A DNA stretch of 39,920 nucleotides from assembly GCA_012841865.1 (NCBI GenBank), contig DUTX01000142.1:1-39920 (forward strand), given 5' to 3'. A program made the position numbers and the translations under genes. Under the pieces are notes generated by a model. That model made no database searches. It saw only the letters and a list, made by a program, of their open reading frames with translations, and had not been told where the DNA came from. This DNA is from Acholeplasmataceae bacterium (GTDB lineage: Bacteria > Bacillota_I > Bacilli_A > ML615J-28 > CAG-698). Shown piece by piece: positions 1-8,718 of this stretch (its first letter is position 1; each line of letters begins with the position of its first letter).

Positions 1-2
1 CC

Positions 3-266
3 TTAGAATCTACAATCACCTATGATCCTGATACCTTAAAAATTACCGGTTTTAAAACCAATACCGAATCAGAAACATATCAATATAGTCAAAGCTGGAC
101 CGGCGAAGAGCCTGGTCAAGTGATGCCGAATCGGATTGTTACCGGTCAGGATGATTTAGACAATGTTGATACAGTAACCGGTGCTACCGTCACCTCAAAA
201 TCTCTTATCAGAGCCGCTAAACTCGCTCTTGAGTATTTGGCTTACTTAGGAGGCAATAATGAATAG
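3..266 (+). CDS. FMN-binding domain protein, C-terminal part (Rnf cluster)
   Basis: Only the last 87 codons are in the window; the frame is open from base 3. The visible part carries VTGATVTS, the [ST]GAT motif whose threonine receives a covalent FMN from ApbE in RnfG/NqrC-type proteins. This suggests an extracytoplasmic flavin-carrying electron carrier. It ends inside the start of rnfG (8-base overlap), so it belongs to the same operon. Because a complete rnfG follows, this is an additional FMN-binding protein, or the C-terminal domain of a larger Rnf subunit such as an RnfD variant; the missing N-terminus would decide. The domain call is confident, the subunit identity is not. Confidence 0.75.
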   Translation, partial: LESTITYDPDTLKITGFKTNTESETYQYSQSWTGEEPGQVMPNRIVTGQDDLDNVDTVTGATVTSKSLIRAAKLALEYLAYLGGNNE

Positions 267-810
267 AACTTTAAAATATACATTGTTTTTGCTGATAATG
301 GGTATTGTCGCCGGAGGATTATTAGCGCTTGTAAATAGTTTTACAGCACCGATAATCGAGGAAAGACAAAGACAAGCTGTTATGGAAGCTTTAGGCGAAC
401 ATTTTGATTATCAGGATTATTCGCTTGATAAAGCAAATGAATATCCTGAGCGGAATAAAAACATTTTGGCTATCTATTTTGCCTTCGATTCCGAAGGAAA
501 AGTTGCTGCCGTAATTTACCAAACATCTGCTAAAGGTTATGGAGGTCAGATTGTCTCCTTAATCGGAATCAAAGCTGACGGCAGTTTCGATAATGTTGTG
601 GTTGTGGAAGCTAGCGGCGAGACAAAAGGACTAGGAACACAGGTGCTTGATTTCGACTTCGGTGTCAACAATGAAAGCGTGAATGATTATTCATATAATT
701 CCATTTCGGGTGCCACTGTTTCTTCGGAAGCAGTACACATCGGAATTGATGTTGCTGCGGCACATTTTAAGTCTATTCAAGGCACGTTAGGAGGAATAAC
801 TAATGAATAA
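259..810 (+). CDS. rnfG: Rnf electron transport complex subunit G
   Basis: RnfG is a membrane-anchored flavoprotein of the ferredoxin:NAD+ oxidoreductase (Rnf) complex and carries covalent FMN on the outer side of the membrane. The 183-residue protein has one N-terminal membrane segment (about residues 7-28) followed by an FMN_bind domain ending in SGATVSSEAV, the flavinylation motif. The ATG follows a TAGGAGG site at good spacing. It overlaps the preceding FMN-binding gene and rnfE by 8 bases each, so translation is probably coupled. Length and motif match the family, and the following rnfE-rnfA-rnfB order supports the call. Confidence 0.92.
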   Translation: MNRTLKYTLFLLIMGIVAGGLLALVNSFTAPIIEERQRQAVMEALGEHFDYQDYSLDKANEYPERNKNILAIYFAFDSEGKVAAVIYQTSAKGYGGQIVSLIGIKADGSFDNVVVVEASGETKGLGTQVLDFDFGVNNESVNDYSYNSISGATVSSEAVHIGIDVAAAHFKSIQGTLGGITNE

Positions 811-1444
811 TAATAAAAATGAAGTACTCTTAAACGGAATTTGGAAAGAAAATCCGGTACTTGTTTCCCTTTTAGGATTATGTTCCGTACTGGCGATTTC
901 ACTTACCATTGAAAATGCACTCGGAATGGGCATAGCCTTCTCATTTGTCTTAATTATGTCGAACGTGATTATCTCATTAATCAGAAACATCGTTCCTAGT
1001 GAAATTCGGATTCCTGTCTACATAGTCGTCGTTGCAACTTTGGTTGTAATTGTCGAAATGTTAATGGCGGCATTTCTTCCCGCTCTTTATGAAAGTTTAG
1101 GAATATTCATTCCTTTGATTGTTGTTAACTGTATCATCTTAGGAAGAGCCGAAGCTTTTGCTTCCAAAAACGACGTTTTTGATTCGTTCTTAGATGCGAT
1201 TGGCATGTCACTCGGATATACGATCGTTCTCATTGTTCTTTCTATGGTCAGAGAGTTTTTCGCTTCTGGAAATATTACAATCTGGGGAAATCTGCAACTT
1301 TCCCTTCCTGAAAAAGTGAAAGAAATTTTTGCTGATTTCTTCACCGATTTCTTTGTTAAACCACCTTCAGCATTTATCTTGCTCGGTGTCTTTATCGGTG
1401 TTGCTAATATTATAAATAATTCTTTGAAAGGAGCTAAGAAATAA
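803..1444 (+). CDS. rnfE: Rnf electron transport complex subunit E
   Basis: Integral membrane subunit of the Rnf complex, which couples electron flow between reduced ferredoxin and NAD+ to Na+ or H+ movement. The 213-residue protein has about six hydrophobic segments and the family pattern around NPVLVSLLGLCSVLA, then NCIILGRAEAFASKN in the middle, typical of RnfE/NqrD. It overlaps rnfG upstream and shares the TAATG stop/start with rnfA. RnfE and RnfA are paralogues inserted in opposite orientation in the membrane. The identity rests on these conserved segments and on position in the operon. Confidence 0.93.
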   Translation: MNNNKNEVLLNGIWKENPVLVSLLGLCSVLAISLTIENALGMGIAFSFVLIMSNVIISLIRNIVPSEIRIPVYIVVVATLVVIVEMLMAAFLPALYESLGIFIPLIVVNCIILGRAEAFASKNDVFDSFLDAIGMSLGYTIVLIVLSMVREFFASGNITIWGNLQLSLPEKVKEIFADFFTDFFVKPPSAFILLGVFIGVANIINNSLKGAKK

Positions 1445-2022
1445 TGGGTGAACTCATAACTTTAGCTTTTACTGCTATCGTCATTGAAAATGTTTTGTTA
1501 GCAAGATTCCTAGGCGTTTGCCCGTTCTTAGGCGTCTCGAAGAAACGTGATTCCGCGGTTGGAATGGGACTCGCAGTTATCTTTGTTATTACTCTTTCCA
1601 GCGTTGTCGCTTGGCTCCTTTATACTTATATTCTTGTTCCTTTTAAGATGGTTTACATGCGGACGATTATCTTCATTCTCGTAATCGCATCCCTTGTACA
1701 AATGATTGAAATGTTTATTAAGAAGATTTCACCGGCGCTCTATCGTTCGCTCGGAATTTATCTCCCGCTGATTACGACCAACTGTGCGGTTTTGGGTATG
1801 GCGACTCTTGTAGCCGATCCCTCCTACACATTTTTAACCGCTTTAATCTTCTCGTTTGCTTCAGCGGTAGGCTTCTTATTCGTAATCTATCTATTTTCAA
1901 CAATTAGGGAAAAGATTGCCCGTGGTGATGTTCCGAAAGCTTTCCAAGGCGTACCGATTGCTTTGATTACTGCCGGAATTATGGCGATGATCTTTTCTAG
2001 ATTTGGAGTGTTGAATTTATGA
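1444..2022 (+). CDS. rnfA: Rnf electron transport complex subunit A
   Basis: Integral membrane subunit, paralogue of RnfE (RnfA/NqrE family). The 192-residue sequence shows six hydrophobic segments and the family signatures ENVLLARFLGVCPFLGVS near the N-terminus and TTNCAVLGMA at the centre. In characterised Rnf and Nqr complexes the conserved cysteines of RnfA and RnfE hold an intramembrane iron-sulfur centre. The start overlaps the rnfE stop by one base and the end overlaps the rnfB start (ATGA), so the genes are tightly coupled. Length is normal for the family. The gene ends with TGA. Confidence 0.94.
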   Translation: MGELITLAFTAIVIENVLLARFLGVCPFLGVSKKRDSAVGMGLAVIFVITLSSVVAWLLYTYILVPFKMVYMRTIIFILVIASLVQMIEMFIKKISPALYRSLGIYLPLITTNCAVLGMATLVADPSYTFLTALIFSFASAVGFLFVIYLFSTIREKIARGDVPKAFQGVPIALITAGIMAMIFSRFGVLNL

Positions 2023-2318
2023 TCTTAAATGTTTTCCAAACATATTTCTTGCCCGCAATCGTTCTTGCGGGTACAGGCGCCATTTTCGGTCTTTTGATCG
2101 GCGTTTTTTCCAAAATTTTTGCAGTCGAAGTTGACGAGAGACTTTCACAATTAATCGAAATGCTTCCCGGTTATAATTGCGGTGCTTGCGGTTATCCCGG
2201 TTGTGCCGGTATGGCCGAAGGACTTTCGAAGGGTGAAGTTGAAGTAGCTTCATGCAAACCCGCAAAAGAAGAAGTACGTGATAAAATTAGACAATTTTTG
2301 AAAGAAAATTACAATTAG
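2019..2318 (+). CDS. rnfB: Rnf subunit B, short form lacking the ferredoxin domain
   Basis: RnfB normally takes electrons from soluble ferredoxin through a chain of [4Fe-4S] clusters. This version is only 99 residues. It has an N-terminal membrane helix (about residues 10-34), then the Fe-S domain with C54, C57, C62 and C79 (NCGACGYPGCAG...SCKP), and stops at KEN-YN. Family members are usually about 190 to over 300 residues because one or more 2[4Fe-4S] ferredoxin modules follow. No ferredoxin-like sequence continues in any frame before the next promoter at about 2326, so this is not a simple frameshift. A separate ferredoxin may supply the missing clusters (inference). The start overlaps the rnfA stop. 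Confidence 0.88.
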   Translation: MILNVFQTYFLPAIVLAGTGAIFGLLIGVFSKIFAVEVDERLSQLIEMLPGYNCGACGYPGCAGMAEGLSKGEVEVASCKPAKEEVRDKIRQFLKENYN

Positions 2319-2325
2319 TAAAACA

Positions 2326-2373
2326 TTTACATTTTAAAAGATGATTGTATAATTAAAGCCTATATGGTATAAT
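2326..2373 (+). promoter_or_regulatory. Tandem promoters for the lipoprotein gene
   Basis: Two overlapping sigma-A-like promoters are visible: TTTACA (2326-2331), 16 bases, TATAAT (2348-2353); and TTGTAT (2345-2350), 17 bases, TATAAT (2368-2373) with an extended -10 TGG just before it. The lipoprotein gene can therefore be expressed independently of the rnf operon. No terminator was seen between rnfB and these promoters, so read-through from rnf is also possible. Confidence 0.75.
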
Positions 2374-2411
2374 ACTTATGTCTTAAGTAATATTAAGGAG
2401 GAAAAGACGAC

Positions 2412-3347
2412 ATGTTAAAAAGAATGTTAATGGTTTTAGTAGCCGTATTTAGTCTCTTTGCTCTTACAGCTTGTGGAGAAAGAACTTATAAGGCTGACGG
2501 TGTTTATGCAGCATTTGCTGAAAGCACAAATTATGGAGCTCCTCAAATTACAGTTGTAACTGTCACAATTAAAAATGACAAGATTGAAAGCTTCTATATT
2601 GATTGCTTACAATCTACAGCTGTAAAAAATGAGGAAGATGTTGTAACCGGTTATAATTTTAACGAAAAAACTAAAAAAGAATTACGTTATGATTACCGTA
2701 TGCACGGACCGGGTATGGATGAAGAAGAATATTTAGATTATCTTGAAGAAAATAACAAACTTGAATGGTTTGAACAAGCAGAACTTCTTGAAGCTTATTT
2801 CAAAGAAAACGGCACAGATTTAACTGTTGACAAAGATGGCTATATTCAAAACGTTTCTGGTGTTTCCATTGTCGATAGCGATTATTCAAAATTAGCTAAA
2901 AAAGCAGTTGAAAATGCGAAAGCCGGAAAAGTTTATAGCTGGGTTGCAACAGGTGGCTCAACTACTAATCTGATTTGGGCTGAAGGTACAGTTGATAAGA
3001 ATGGCAAATTAACCAGCCTGAAACTTGATACTCGCCAAGGAAGAATAACCGACGGTACATTTGCTTGGGATGAAGAAACCAAACAAGAAAAGGGTTATGA
3101 TTATCGTATGCATGGACCAGGCATGGAAGAAGAAGCATATTTAGATTATCTTGAAGAAAATAACAAACTTGAATGGTTTGAACAAGCAGATCTCTTAGCT
3201 GCTTATGTTCTTGAAAACGGCTTGGCGAATGTAAAATATGATGATAACGGCAAACTTGATAATGCACCGGAAGCAATCGCTGAGGTCTCAGTTACCGTTA
3301 ACCATTATGTAAAAGTTATGAAAGATTTAGTAGATAACTGGAAATAA
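2412..3347 (+). CDS. Lipoprotein with duplicated module, FMN-binding-like
   Basis: A 311-residue secreted lipoprotein: signal peptide residues 1-20 and lipobox LTAC with C21. The rest reads as two copies of one unit. The segment YDYRMHGPGM...NKLEWFEQA occurs at about residues 93-123 and again at 229-259. Each half starts with a beta-rich stretch (KADGVYAAF..., WAEGTVDKNG...) resembling FMN_bind domains. The site where the flavinylation motif should lie reads VSGVSIVDSDY in the first half and IAEVSVTVNHY in the second, so the usual SGAT is degenerate. It may bind flavin non-covalently or not at all. An AAGGAGG ribosome site precedes the ATG, and a strong terminator follows. The position after rnf suggests extracytoplasmic electron transfer (inference). 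Confidence 0.7.
   Translation: MLKRMLMVLVAVFSLFALTACGERTYKADGVYAAFAESTNYGAPQITVVTVTIKNDKIESFYIDCLQSTAVKNEEDVVTGYNFNEKTKKELRYDYRMHGPGMDEEEYLDYLEENNKLEWFEQAELLEAYFKENGTDLTVDKDGYIQNVSGVSIVDSDYSKLAKKAVENAKAGKVYSWVATGGSTTNLIWAEGTVDKNGKLTSLKLDTRQGRITDGTFAWDEETKQEKGYDYRMHGPGMEEEAYLDYLEENNKLEWFEQADLLAAYVLENGLANVKYDDNGKLDNAPEAIAEVSVTVNHYVKVMKDLVDNWK
2729..2782 (+). repeat. 54-bp exact direct repeat, copy 1
   Basis: This stretch is identical, third codon positions included, to 3137-3190 in the same reading frame, 408 bases downstream. The flanks are similar but diverged at synonymous sites. Confidence 0.95.
3137..3190 (+). repeat. 54-bp exact direct repeat, copy 2
   Basis: Second copy of the repeat at 2729-2782. 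It encodes the same 17 residues (YLDYLEENNKLEWFEQA) in the second half of the lipoprotein. Confidence 0.95.
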
Positions 3348-3354
3348 GAAAAAT

Positions 3355-3390
3355 AAATTGAGCGTTGTCCTTTCAACGCTCAATTTTCTT
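3355..3390 (+). terminator. Rho-independent terminator after the lipoprotein
   Basis: A 13-bp perfect stem (3355-3367 with 3374-3386), 6-base loop TCCTTT, followed by a T-rich tail. Confidence 0.9.
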
Positions 3391-3446
3391 GTGTAATTCA
3401 TTAGAAATCGTATATTAGCAGCTAAATTAATCAATACTAAATTAGG

Positions 3447-3971
3447 GTGATTAAGATCAATAAAGCTGAAAACAGATACTTTCTTAAAGAAGTATTAATT
3501 AAATCGATGATTATCGGAATCAGTTTTTACTTTTTTCGGAGTCTAGTGCTTAGCAGTAATTCCAGATTTATTTCAATCGTCTTTAGGAATCCGAACAGTC
3601 TTTTCTCTTTATATAAATTCTTTTTTCTTGCAGTTACGGTTTTGGTGATTGGAGAATACTTGATTATGTTTAAACTTCCGCCAAATTTCTTACTTTCCCG
3701 AGTTATCGGTTTAGTTGTTATGTTTCTTTTAACAACCATTCTTTATAGCGGTTATTATTTTAGTTTTGGAGCAAGAATCCGCACCGCCTTTCTTTTGTTA
3801 ACGACGGGAATTGCGATTATTTTCGGGCAAATTATTTCTTACCGGGTTCAAAAAAGGAAAAACTTAAGGTGGGGTCATTCATTAGGGTTCTTTAACTATT
3901 TTTTGATTGCAACAGTTTTGATGGGGCTTTCCCTTGCCAAGTTGGAAGGGTTTATTTTTCTAGACTCGTAG
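3447..3971 (+). CDS. Hypothetical four-helix membrane protein
   Basis: I do not recognise a family. The 174-residue product has a short polar N-terminus and four to five hydrophobic segments (roughly residues 18-32, 50-70, 82-105, 110-128 and 150-168), with a basic stretch VQKRKNLRWG before the last one. The start is GTG with only a weak TTAGG upstream; the ATG at 3507 is an alternative that would lose the first 20 residues. The stop codon lies within the loop of a terminator hairpin. It stands alone between two terminated units, with the glyS promoter downstream. The coding call is supported by the open frame and the sharp hydrophobicity pattern. Confidence 0.6.
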   Translation: MIKINKAENRYFLKEVLIKSMIIGISFYFFRSLVLSSNSRFISIVFRNPNSLFSLYKFFFLAVTVLVIGEYLIMFKLPPNFLLSRVIGLVVMFLLTTILYSGYYFSFGARIRTAFLLLTTGIAIIFGQIISYRVQKRKNLRWGHSLGFFNYFLIATVLMGLSLAKLEGFIFLDS

Positions 3972-3983
3972 GAGTCTTTTTTC
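3962..3983 (+). terminator. Terminator overlapping a stop codon
   Basis: Stem AGACTC (3962-3967) with GAGTCT (3972-3977) and a run of Ts. The TAG stop of the upstream membrane-protein gene is in the loop. Confidence 0.75.
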
Positions 3984-4028
3984 AACTTTTATTGAAAAAC
4001 CGGTTCTAATTAGATCAAGATATTTTTC

Positions 4029-4057
4029 TTTACAAAGAATCTAAATTATGTTAATAT
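4029..4057 (+). promoter_or_regulatory. Promoter for glyS-dnaG-rpoD
   Basis: TTTACA (4029-4034), 17-base spacer, TAATAT (4052-4057). No T-box leader fits in the short space before glyS. Confidence 0.6.
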
Positions 4058-4091
4058 TAATAGAAAGTAGATATCAAGAGGAGTGTTTTTA

Positions 4092-5468
4092 GTGGAAAAA
4101 ATCACGATGGAAAAGCTTGTTGCTTATTTAAAGCAATATGGCTTTGTTTATCAAGGAAGTGAAATTTACGGCGGCCTCGCAAACTCATGGGATTTTGGTC
4201 CGATGGGCGTCGAACTTAAGAATAATATTAAAAAAGCTTGGTGGAAGAAATTTATTCAAGAATCTCCCTATAATGTCGGTATCGATTCCGCAATTCTTAT
4301 GAACCCAAAGGTTTGGGTTGCAAGCGGTCATGTCGGTAGTTTCTCCGACCCCTTAACCGATTGTAAAGAATGCGGTGTTCGTTATCGAGCGGACAAGCTG
4401 GTTGAAGAGCACACGCAGGGCGAAGTAACTGGCGACGGCATGACTAATGAAGAATTAATCGATTTTATCAGAAAAGAAAATGTTAAATGCCCGAGTTGCG
4501 GAAAAAGCGACTTTACGGATATCAGAAAATTCAATTTAATGTTTAAGACTAATCAAGGTGTAATTGATGATGAAAAGAACACCGTTTATTTGCGTCCGGA
4601 AACCGCCCAAGGCATCTTTGTGAATTTTAAAAATGTTCAAAGAAGTTCAAGGAAGAAGCTTCCTTTTGGAATCGGTCAAATCGGAAAGAGTTTTCGTAAT
4701 GAAATCACGCCTGGAAACTTTATTTTTAGGACCCGTGAATTTGAACAAATGGAAATGCAATTCTTCTGCAAACCCGGAACTGATTTAGAATGGTTTGCTT
4801 ATTGGAAAGAGTTCTGCAGGGATTTTCTAAATTATTTAGGTCTTTCCGAAGATAATCTTCGCTATCGCGACCATAGCGCCAAAGAACTATCCTTTTATTC
4901 GAAAGCGACAACCGATATCGAATATTTATTTCCATTCGGTTGGGGTGAATTATGGGGGATAGCTGACAGAACCGATTATGACCTTCGCGTTCATCAAGAA
5001 CACTCCGGGGAAAATATGGAATATTTTGATCCTGATGACAATACGCGTTATTTTCCGTTTGTCATTGAACCTTCAGTCGGTGTTGAACGCTTGCTGCTTG
5101 CGGTTTTGGCGGAAAGTTTAGAAAGAGAAGAACTCGCTGACGGTGAGTGTCGCGATCTTTTACGCTTGAAGCCCTACCTTGCACCGATTAAGGTTGCTGT
5201 TCTTCCCTTAGTCAATAAACTAACAGACAAAGCCCTTGAAGTTTATGGAGATTTGCGGAAAGAATTCATGTGTGAATTTGATACCAGCGGCAAAATTGGA
5301 AAAAGATATCGCCGTCAGGATGCTATCGGTACACCTTTCTGCGTCACAATTGATTACGATACTTTAGAAGACGAAAGCGTAACCGTCCGTGAACGCGATA
5401 GTATGGCCCAAGAAAGAATACCGATCAGAGAACTTGCTGACTATATCAATCAAAAAATAAAAGGATAG
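4092..5468 (+). CDS. glyS: Glycyl-tRNA synthetase (single-chain alpha2 type)
   Basis: Charges tRNA-Gly with glycine. It is the dimeric, eukaryote/archaeal-like class II enzyme, not the GlyQ-GlyS heterotetramer. Sequence evidence: the N-terminal signature [17 protein letters not shown], a zinc-binding pair CKEC (about residue 90) and CPSC (about residue 132), class II motif 2 around [10 protein letters not shown].. and [14 protein letters not shown], motif 3 [12 protein letters not shown], and the C-terminal anticodon-binding domain. I chose the GTG at 4092 because AGAGGAG (4077-4083) lies 8 bases upstream. An in-frame GTG at 4083 overlaps that site. Length (458 residues) is normal. It is the first gene of a unit with dnaG and rpoD. 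Confidence 0.96.
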   Translation: MEKITMEKLVAYLKQYGFVYQGSEIYGGLANSWDFGPMGVELKNNIKKAWWKKFIQESPYNVGIDSAILMNPKVWVASGHVGSFSDPLTDCKECGVRYRADKLVEEHTQGEVTGDGMTNEELIDFIRKENVKCPSCGKSDFTDIRKFNLMFKTNQGVIDDEKNTVYLRPETAQGIFVNFKNVQRSSRKKLPFGIGQIGKSFRNEITPGNFIFRTREFEQMEMQFFCKPGTDLEWFAYWKEFCRDFLNYLGLSEDNLRYRDHSAKELSFYSKATTDIEYLFPFGWGELWGIADRTDYDLRVHQEHSGENMEYFDPDDNTRYFPFVIEPSVGVERLLLAVLAESLEREELADGECRDLLRLKPYLAPIKVAVLPLVNKLTDKALEVYGDLRKEFMCEFDTSGKIGKRYRRQDAIGTPFCVTIDYDTLEDESVTVRERDSMAQERIPIRELADYINQKIKG

Positions 5469-5477
5469 TGATGAAGT

Positions 5478-7223
5478 TTGTTAATTCCTGAGGCTACAAT
5501 TCAAAAAATCAGAGAAGAAGCGGACCTTGTTCAAATTATTGGGGAATTTGTAAAACTGGAGAAAAAAGGAAATAATTATCTCGGTTTATGCCCCTTTCAT
5601 CAAGATAACAATCCGTCTCTTACCGTTTCGCCGACCAAAAAAATTTATACTTGCTTCAGTTGCGGAGCGAAAGGAAATGTTTTTACCTTCCTCCAAAACT
5701 TTAATAATATTTCTTTTGTTGAAGCGGTCAAATATGTCGGCGAAAAAAGCGGAATTGCGGTTAATATTGCCACATATTACAGTAAAACACAATATTACGA
5801 GAAATATTACAAGATTCTCGAAACAGCAACAAAATTTTATGAGTTTTTCTTAAAAAATTCAGCCGAAGGAAAAAAAGCTTTAGATTATCTGCATAAAAGA
5901 AACTTAAATGATGAGATAATAAAGAGATTCCGAATCGGGCTAGCTCCGAAAGAAAATGATTTATTATATAAGTCTCTCTTACAAGAGAAGCATCAACCCC
6001 TGGATATGATTGAAGCCGGGGTTGTCCGCAGTTATCGGGACTCATATTTTGATATTTTTAAGAATCGAATCGTATTTCCGCTTGAAGACATAGACGGTCA
6101 TATCGTCGGTTTCAGCGGTCGCCTTTATACAAAAATCGCCAATGAGCCCAAGTATGTAAACACCAGCGAAAACAAGATTTTTAAAAAAGGCAAACTCTTA
6201 TATAATTTCTTCCGAAACATAAATGAGATCCGTCTTCAGGATGAAATCTATGTTTTTGAAGGCTTTTTGGATGTAATCGCCGCCTATCGTGTCGGCATTA
6301 ATAATGCAGTTGCGATTATGGGAACGGCTTTAACTGAGGACCAGATTCAAGCGATTTCCAAAGCAACCAAGAACATAATAATTTGTTATGATGGCGATAC
6401 AGCAGGAATTGAAGCAACCAAAAGAGCGATTCGTCTTTTAACGGGATCCGGTTTTAATGTCCGAGCAGTCTTAATGCCGGAAGACCTCGATCCCGATGAT
6501 TATCTGAATCGATATGGGGCGAATAAACTTAAGGAACTCTTAGAGAATTCAGAAAGCGGAATCGAATATCTTTATAAGGTTGCGAAAATTAAATTAAATT
6601 ATGAAGATTTGGTTAGCGTTGAGGCTTTTAAAACCGAAATCTTTCAATATTTAAAAGCTTTCAATTCCTTTGTGCTCACGGAGAAGTTTCTCCAAAAACT
6701 TTCCGAAGATTTACAGGTCAGCGTAGATAGCTTAAAAGCTGATTTCGGCCGGATTGATTATCGCCCGCTTCCGAAAACCAAAACTCCGAGGCGATTAATC
6801 AAATGGGAGTCGAGTGAAACAAAGTTTTTGAAATCCGAAAAAGAGCTGGTCAGAAGATCATATCAGGATAAAAAATTTTGTCTTGAACTTTATAAGGATT
6901 TAGATTCGCATTATGTTGAATTTAAAAATTTCTGCCTTTTAGGCAAAATCTATGATTATTATCAAATAAATGATATAATTAATCACGATGAGTTTTTAAA
7001 AAATCTCAAAGAAGAAGAAAAAAAACTTCTTGAAGATATTATAAACTCAAAAGAAGCAATCTATCAAGATTTGCCAACTGCGGTTTTAATTAAAACCGTC
7101 AAACAATATGAAATTATAAAAAAATACGAAATAGAAAAAGAAGCGATAAAAGAAAATCTTAATGGCGAGAATTTAAAGAAATTTGCCGAATTAAGAAAAG
7201 AAACATTGTTTCATAAGGAGTAG
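5478..7223 (+). CDS. dnaG: DNA primase
   Basis: Synthesises RNA primers at the replication fork. The N-terminal CHC2 zinc-binding domain is visible (C38, H41, C59, C62), then the primase core with Toprim motifs EGFLD (about residue 259) and YDGDTAG (about residue 304) that hold the catalytic metals, and a C-terminal helicase-interaction region that is lysine/glutamate-rich and divergent, as usual. The start is TTG at 5478; the ATG seven bases upstream is in another frame and closes after six codons. A weak AAAGGA site lies about 12 bases before it. It sits 9 bases after glyS and 4 bases before rpoD, the classical macromolecular synthesis arrangement. Confidence 0.96.
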   Translation: MLIPEATIQKIREEADLVQIIGEFVKLEKKGNNYLGLCPFHQDNNPSLTVSPTKKIYTCFSCGAKGNVFTFLQNFNNISFVEAVKYVGEKSGIAVNIATYYSKTQYYEKYYKILETATKFYEFFLKNSAEGKKALDYLHKRNLNDEIIKRFRIGLAPKENDLLYKSLLQEKHQPLDMIEAGVVRSYRDSYFDIFKNRIVFPLEDIDGHIVGFSGRLYTKIANEPKYVNTSENKIFKKGKLLYNFFRNINEIRLQDEIYVFEGFLDVIAAYRVGINNAVAIMGTALTEDQIQAISKATKNIIICYDGDTAGIEATKRAIRLLTGSGFNVRAVLMPEDLDPDDYLNRYGANKLKELLENSESGIEYLYKVAKIKLNYEDLVSVEAFKTEIFQYLKAFNSFVLTEKFLQKLSEDLQVSVDSLKADFGRIDYRPLPKTKTPRRLIKWESSETKFLKSEKELVRRSYQDKKFCLELYKDLDSHYVEFKNFCLLGKIYDYYQINDIINHDEFLKNLKEEEKKLLEDIINSKEAIYQDLPTAVLIKTVKQYEIIKKYEIEKEAIKENLNGENLKKFAELRKETLFHKE

Positions 7224-7227
7224 TTCT

Positions 7228-8490
7228 ATGATCTATGAAAATAAAGCTTTAATGGAATTAATCGAAGAAGGAAAAAAGAATGGATATATTGCAATCAGAG
7301 ACATCTTAGCTATCGTTAATGAGGACAGCGAAGAATTTGATGAAGTTTCAAAACTTTTAGAAAATGAAAATATCGATTTAGTTCGAGATGATGACCTCGA
7401 AGCTTATGAGACCGGAATCGAAGAAGACAACGGAAATCTGAGCGATGATTTCGAAGGTTTTATCGGAGAACTCGATAATGATCCCGAATTCAGTGAATTT
7501 ACTAATGAAATCGAAAATGATTTAAAAACCAAAGATATCGACGATATCGTTTCAACTTTTGCTGCACCGACACAAACCGATGATCCGGTTAAGATGTATC
7601 TGAAAGAAATAGGTCAGATCCCCCTCCTTACTACAAACCGGGAGTTAGAACTTTCCCGGACCGTTCAACAAGGTCTTCTTGCAAGCGATATTTTAAAACA
7701 AGTTGAAAAAGGGAAGAAAGAAATCACAGCCGAAGACAAAGAAAGATATAACCTTTATGTTCAAGAGGGCTTAGATGCTCGGGAAATTTTGATTGAATCC
7801 AATTTGCGTTTGGTTGTATCGATTGCGAAACGTTATCTTGGACGCGGCTTGCAATTTCAAGACCTAATTCAAGAAGGAAATATGGGTTTAATGAAAGCTG
7901 TCAATAAATTTGACCCTACTAAGGGTTTTAAATTCTCTACCTATGCAACCTGGTGGATCAGACAAGCGATTACCAGGGCGATTGCAGACCAAGCAAGAAC
8001 AATCCGAATCCCAGTGCATATGGTCGAAACCATCAATAAACTCGTCCGTACTCAAAGAAAGTTAACCCAGGAATTAAGACGGGAACCCACACCGGAAGAA
8101 ATTGCTGCCGAAATGAAGATTTCGGTTGAAAAAGTCCAACAAATACAAAAGATTGCACAAGAACCGGTTTCACTTGAAACCCCGGTCGGCGAAGAGGACG
8201 ATTCAACTTTAGGTGATTTTGTCCATGATACCGAGCTTCCCAATCCTCTCGATTATACAATTAACGAAAAATACAAAGAAGAAATCGATACTGTCTTAAA
8301 AACACTCACACCCCGCGAGGAAAAGGTTTTACGTTTGCGTTTCGGACTTACGGACGGAAAACCGCATACTCTCGAGGAAGTTGGAAAAGAATTTGGCGTA
8401 ACCAGAGAAAGAATCCGCCAAATCGAAGCCAAGGCAATCAGACGCCTCCGGCATCCGACCCGTCAGAAACGTCTCAGTCAGTATAAGTAA
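7228..8490 (+). CDS. rpoD: Primary RNA polymerase sigma factor (sigma-A/sigma-70)
   Basis: Directs RNA polymerase to housekeeping promoters. The 420-residue protein has an acidic region 1.1-like N-terminus, region 1.2 ([17 protein letters not shown]), region 2 including [16 protein letters not shown] for -10 recognition and melting, region 3 ([17 protein letters not shown]), and region 4 with the helix-turn-helix [20 protein letters not shown] for -35 binding. This agrees with the TTGACA/TATAAT-like promoters seen throughout the window. It directly follows dnaG and ends at a strong terminator. Confidence 0.98.
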   Translation: MIYENKALMELIEEGKKNGYIAIRDILAIVNEDSEEFDEVSKLLENENIDLVRDDDLEAYETGIEEDNGNLSDDFEGFIGELDNDPEFSEFTNEIENDLKTKDIDDIVSTFAAPTQTDDPVKMYLKEIGQIPLLTTNRELELSRTVQQGLLASDILKQVEKGKKEITAEDKERYNLYVQEGLDAREILIESNLRLVVSIAKRYLGRGLQFQDLIQEGNMGLMKAVNKFDPTKGFKFSTYATWWIRQAITRAIADQARTIRIPVHMVETINKLVRTQRKLTQELRREPTPEEIAAEMKISVEKVQQIQKIAQEPVSLETPVGEEDDSTLGDFVHDTELPNPLDYTINEKYKEEIDTVLKTLTPREEKVLRLRFGLTDGKPHTLEEVGKEFGVTRERIRQIEAKAIRRLRHPTRQKRLSQYK

Positions 8491-8517
8491 AGCCGATTCT
8501 CCAGAATTGGCTTTTTT
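8491..8517 (+). terminator. Terminator after rpoD
   Basis: Stem AGCCGATT (from 8491) with AATTGGCT (to 8512), including one G-U pair, followed by TTTTTT. Confidence 0.85.
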
Positions 8518-8525
8518 CTGTGTGC

Positions 8526-8628
8526 CAGACGGTATGAAACTAGGGCATGATGCGTTAGACCGCTATCTAAATGTGGATACTGTAATATTGGACGTACCGC
8601 CGGATACAAGGCCCGTACGTCCAGTCTG
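8526..8628 (+). ncRNA. Possible structured RNA with a three-way junction
   Basis: This segment is visibly richer in G+C than its surroundings and can fold into three helices around one junction. P1 is CAGAC (8526-8530) with GTCTG (8624-8628). P2 is GGTAT (8531-8535) with ATACT (8577-8581), capped by an inner TTAGA/TCTAA hairpin (8555-8570). P3 is a perfect 9-bp stem, TGGACGTAC (8589-8597) with GTACGTCCA (8615-8623). P1 abuts both P2 and P3 without unpaired bases. It lies between the rpoD terminator and the trmK promoter, and I see no promoter of its own. I recognise no riboswitch or known RNA class. A 41-codon open frame (8522-8647) also crosses it, so a short peptide or gene remnant is an alternative. 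Confidence 0.35.
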
Positions 8629-8665
8629 TGAGAGGGATGAATTTTAAAAAAATATCTCTACTCGA

Positions 8666-8694
8666 TTGAAATAAACTAGGCTTTAAGATATAAT
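8666..8694 (+). promoter_or_regulatory. Promoter for trmK and the Nif3-like gene
   Basis: TTGAAA (8666-8671), 17 bases, TATAAT (8689-8694). A very good sigma-A match. Confidence 0.85.
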
Positions 8695-8718
8695 ACTTTT
8701 GAAAGACAGGTGCTTTTT

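Noticed and set aside
2732-3157. AGATTATCTT words inside the lipoprotein duplication
   Set aside because: They encode part of a conserved peptide module and lack the GAGAA flank; their presence twice follows from the duplication.
4847-4861. AAGATAATCTTC in glyS, close to the repeat core but pointing away from dif
   Set aside because: Not counted as a family member because the flank differs (GCGAAG) and it is in conserved coding sequence far from dif; reported openly as the one close counter-example to polarity.
8522-8647. Open frame containing VPPDTRPV, reminiscent of the VLPPDLRP segment of RNA polymerase beta' subunit
   Set aside because: The match is only a few residues, the rest does not align with RpoC, and there is no ribosome binding site. 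Kept only as an alternative to the RNA fold.
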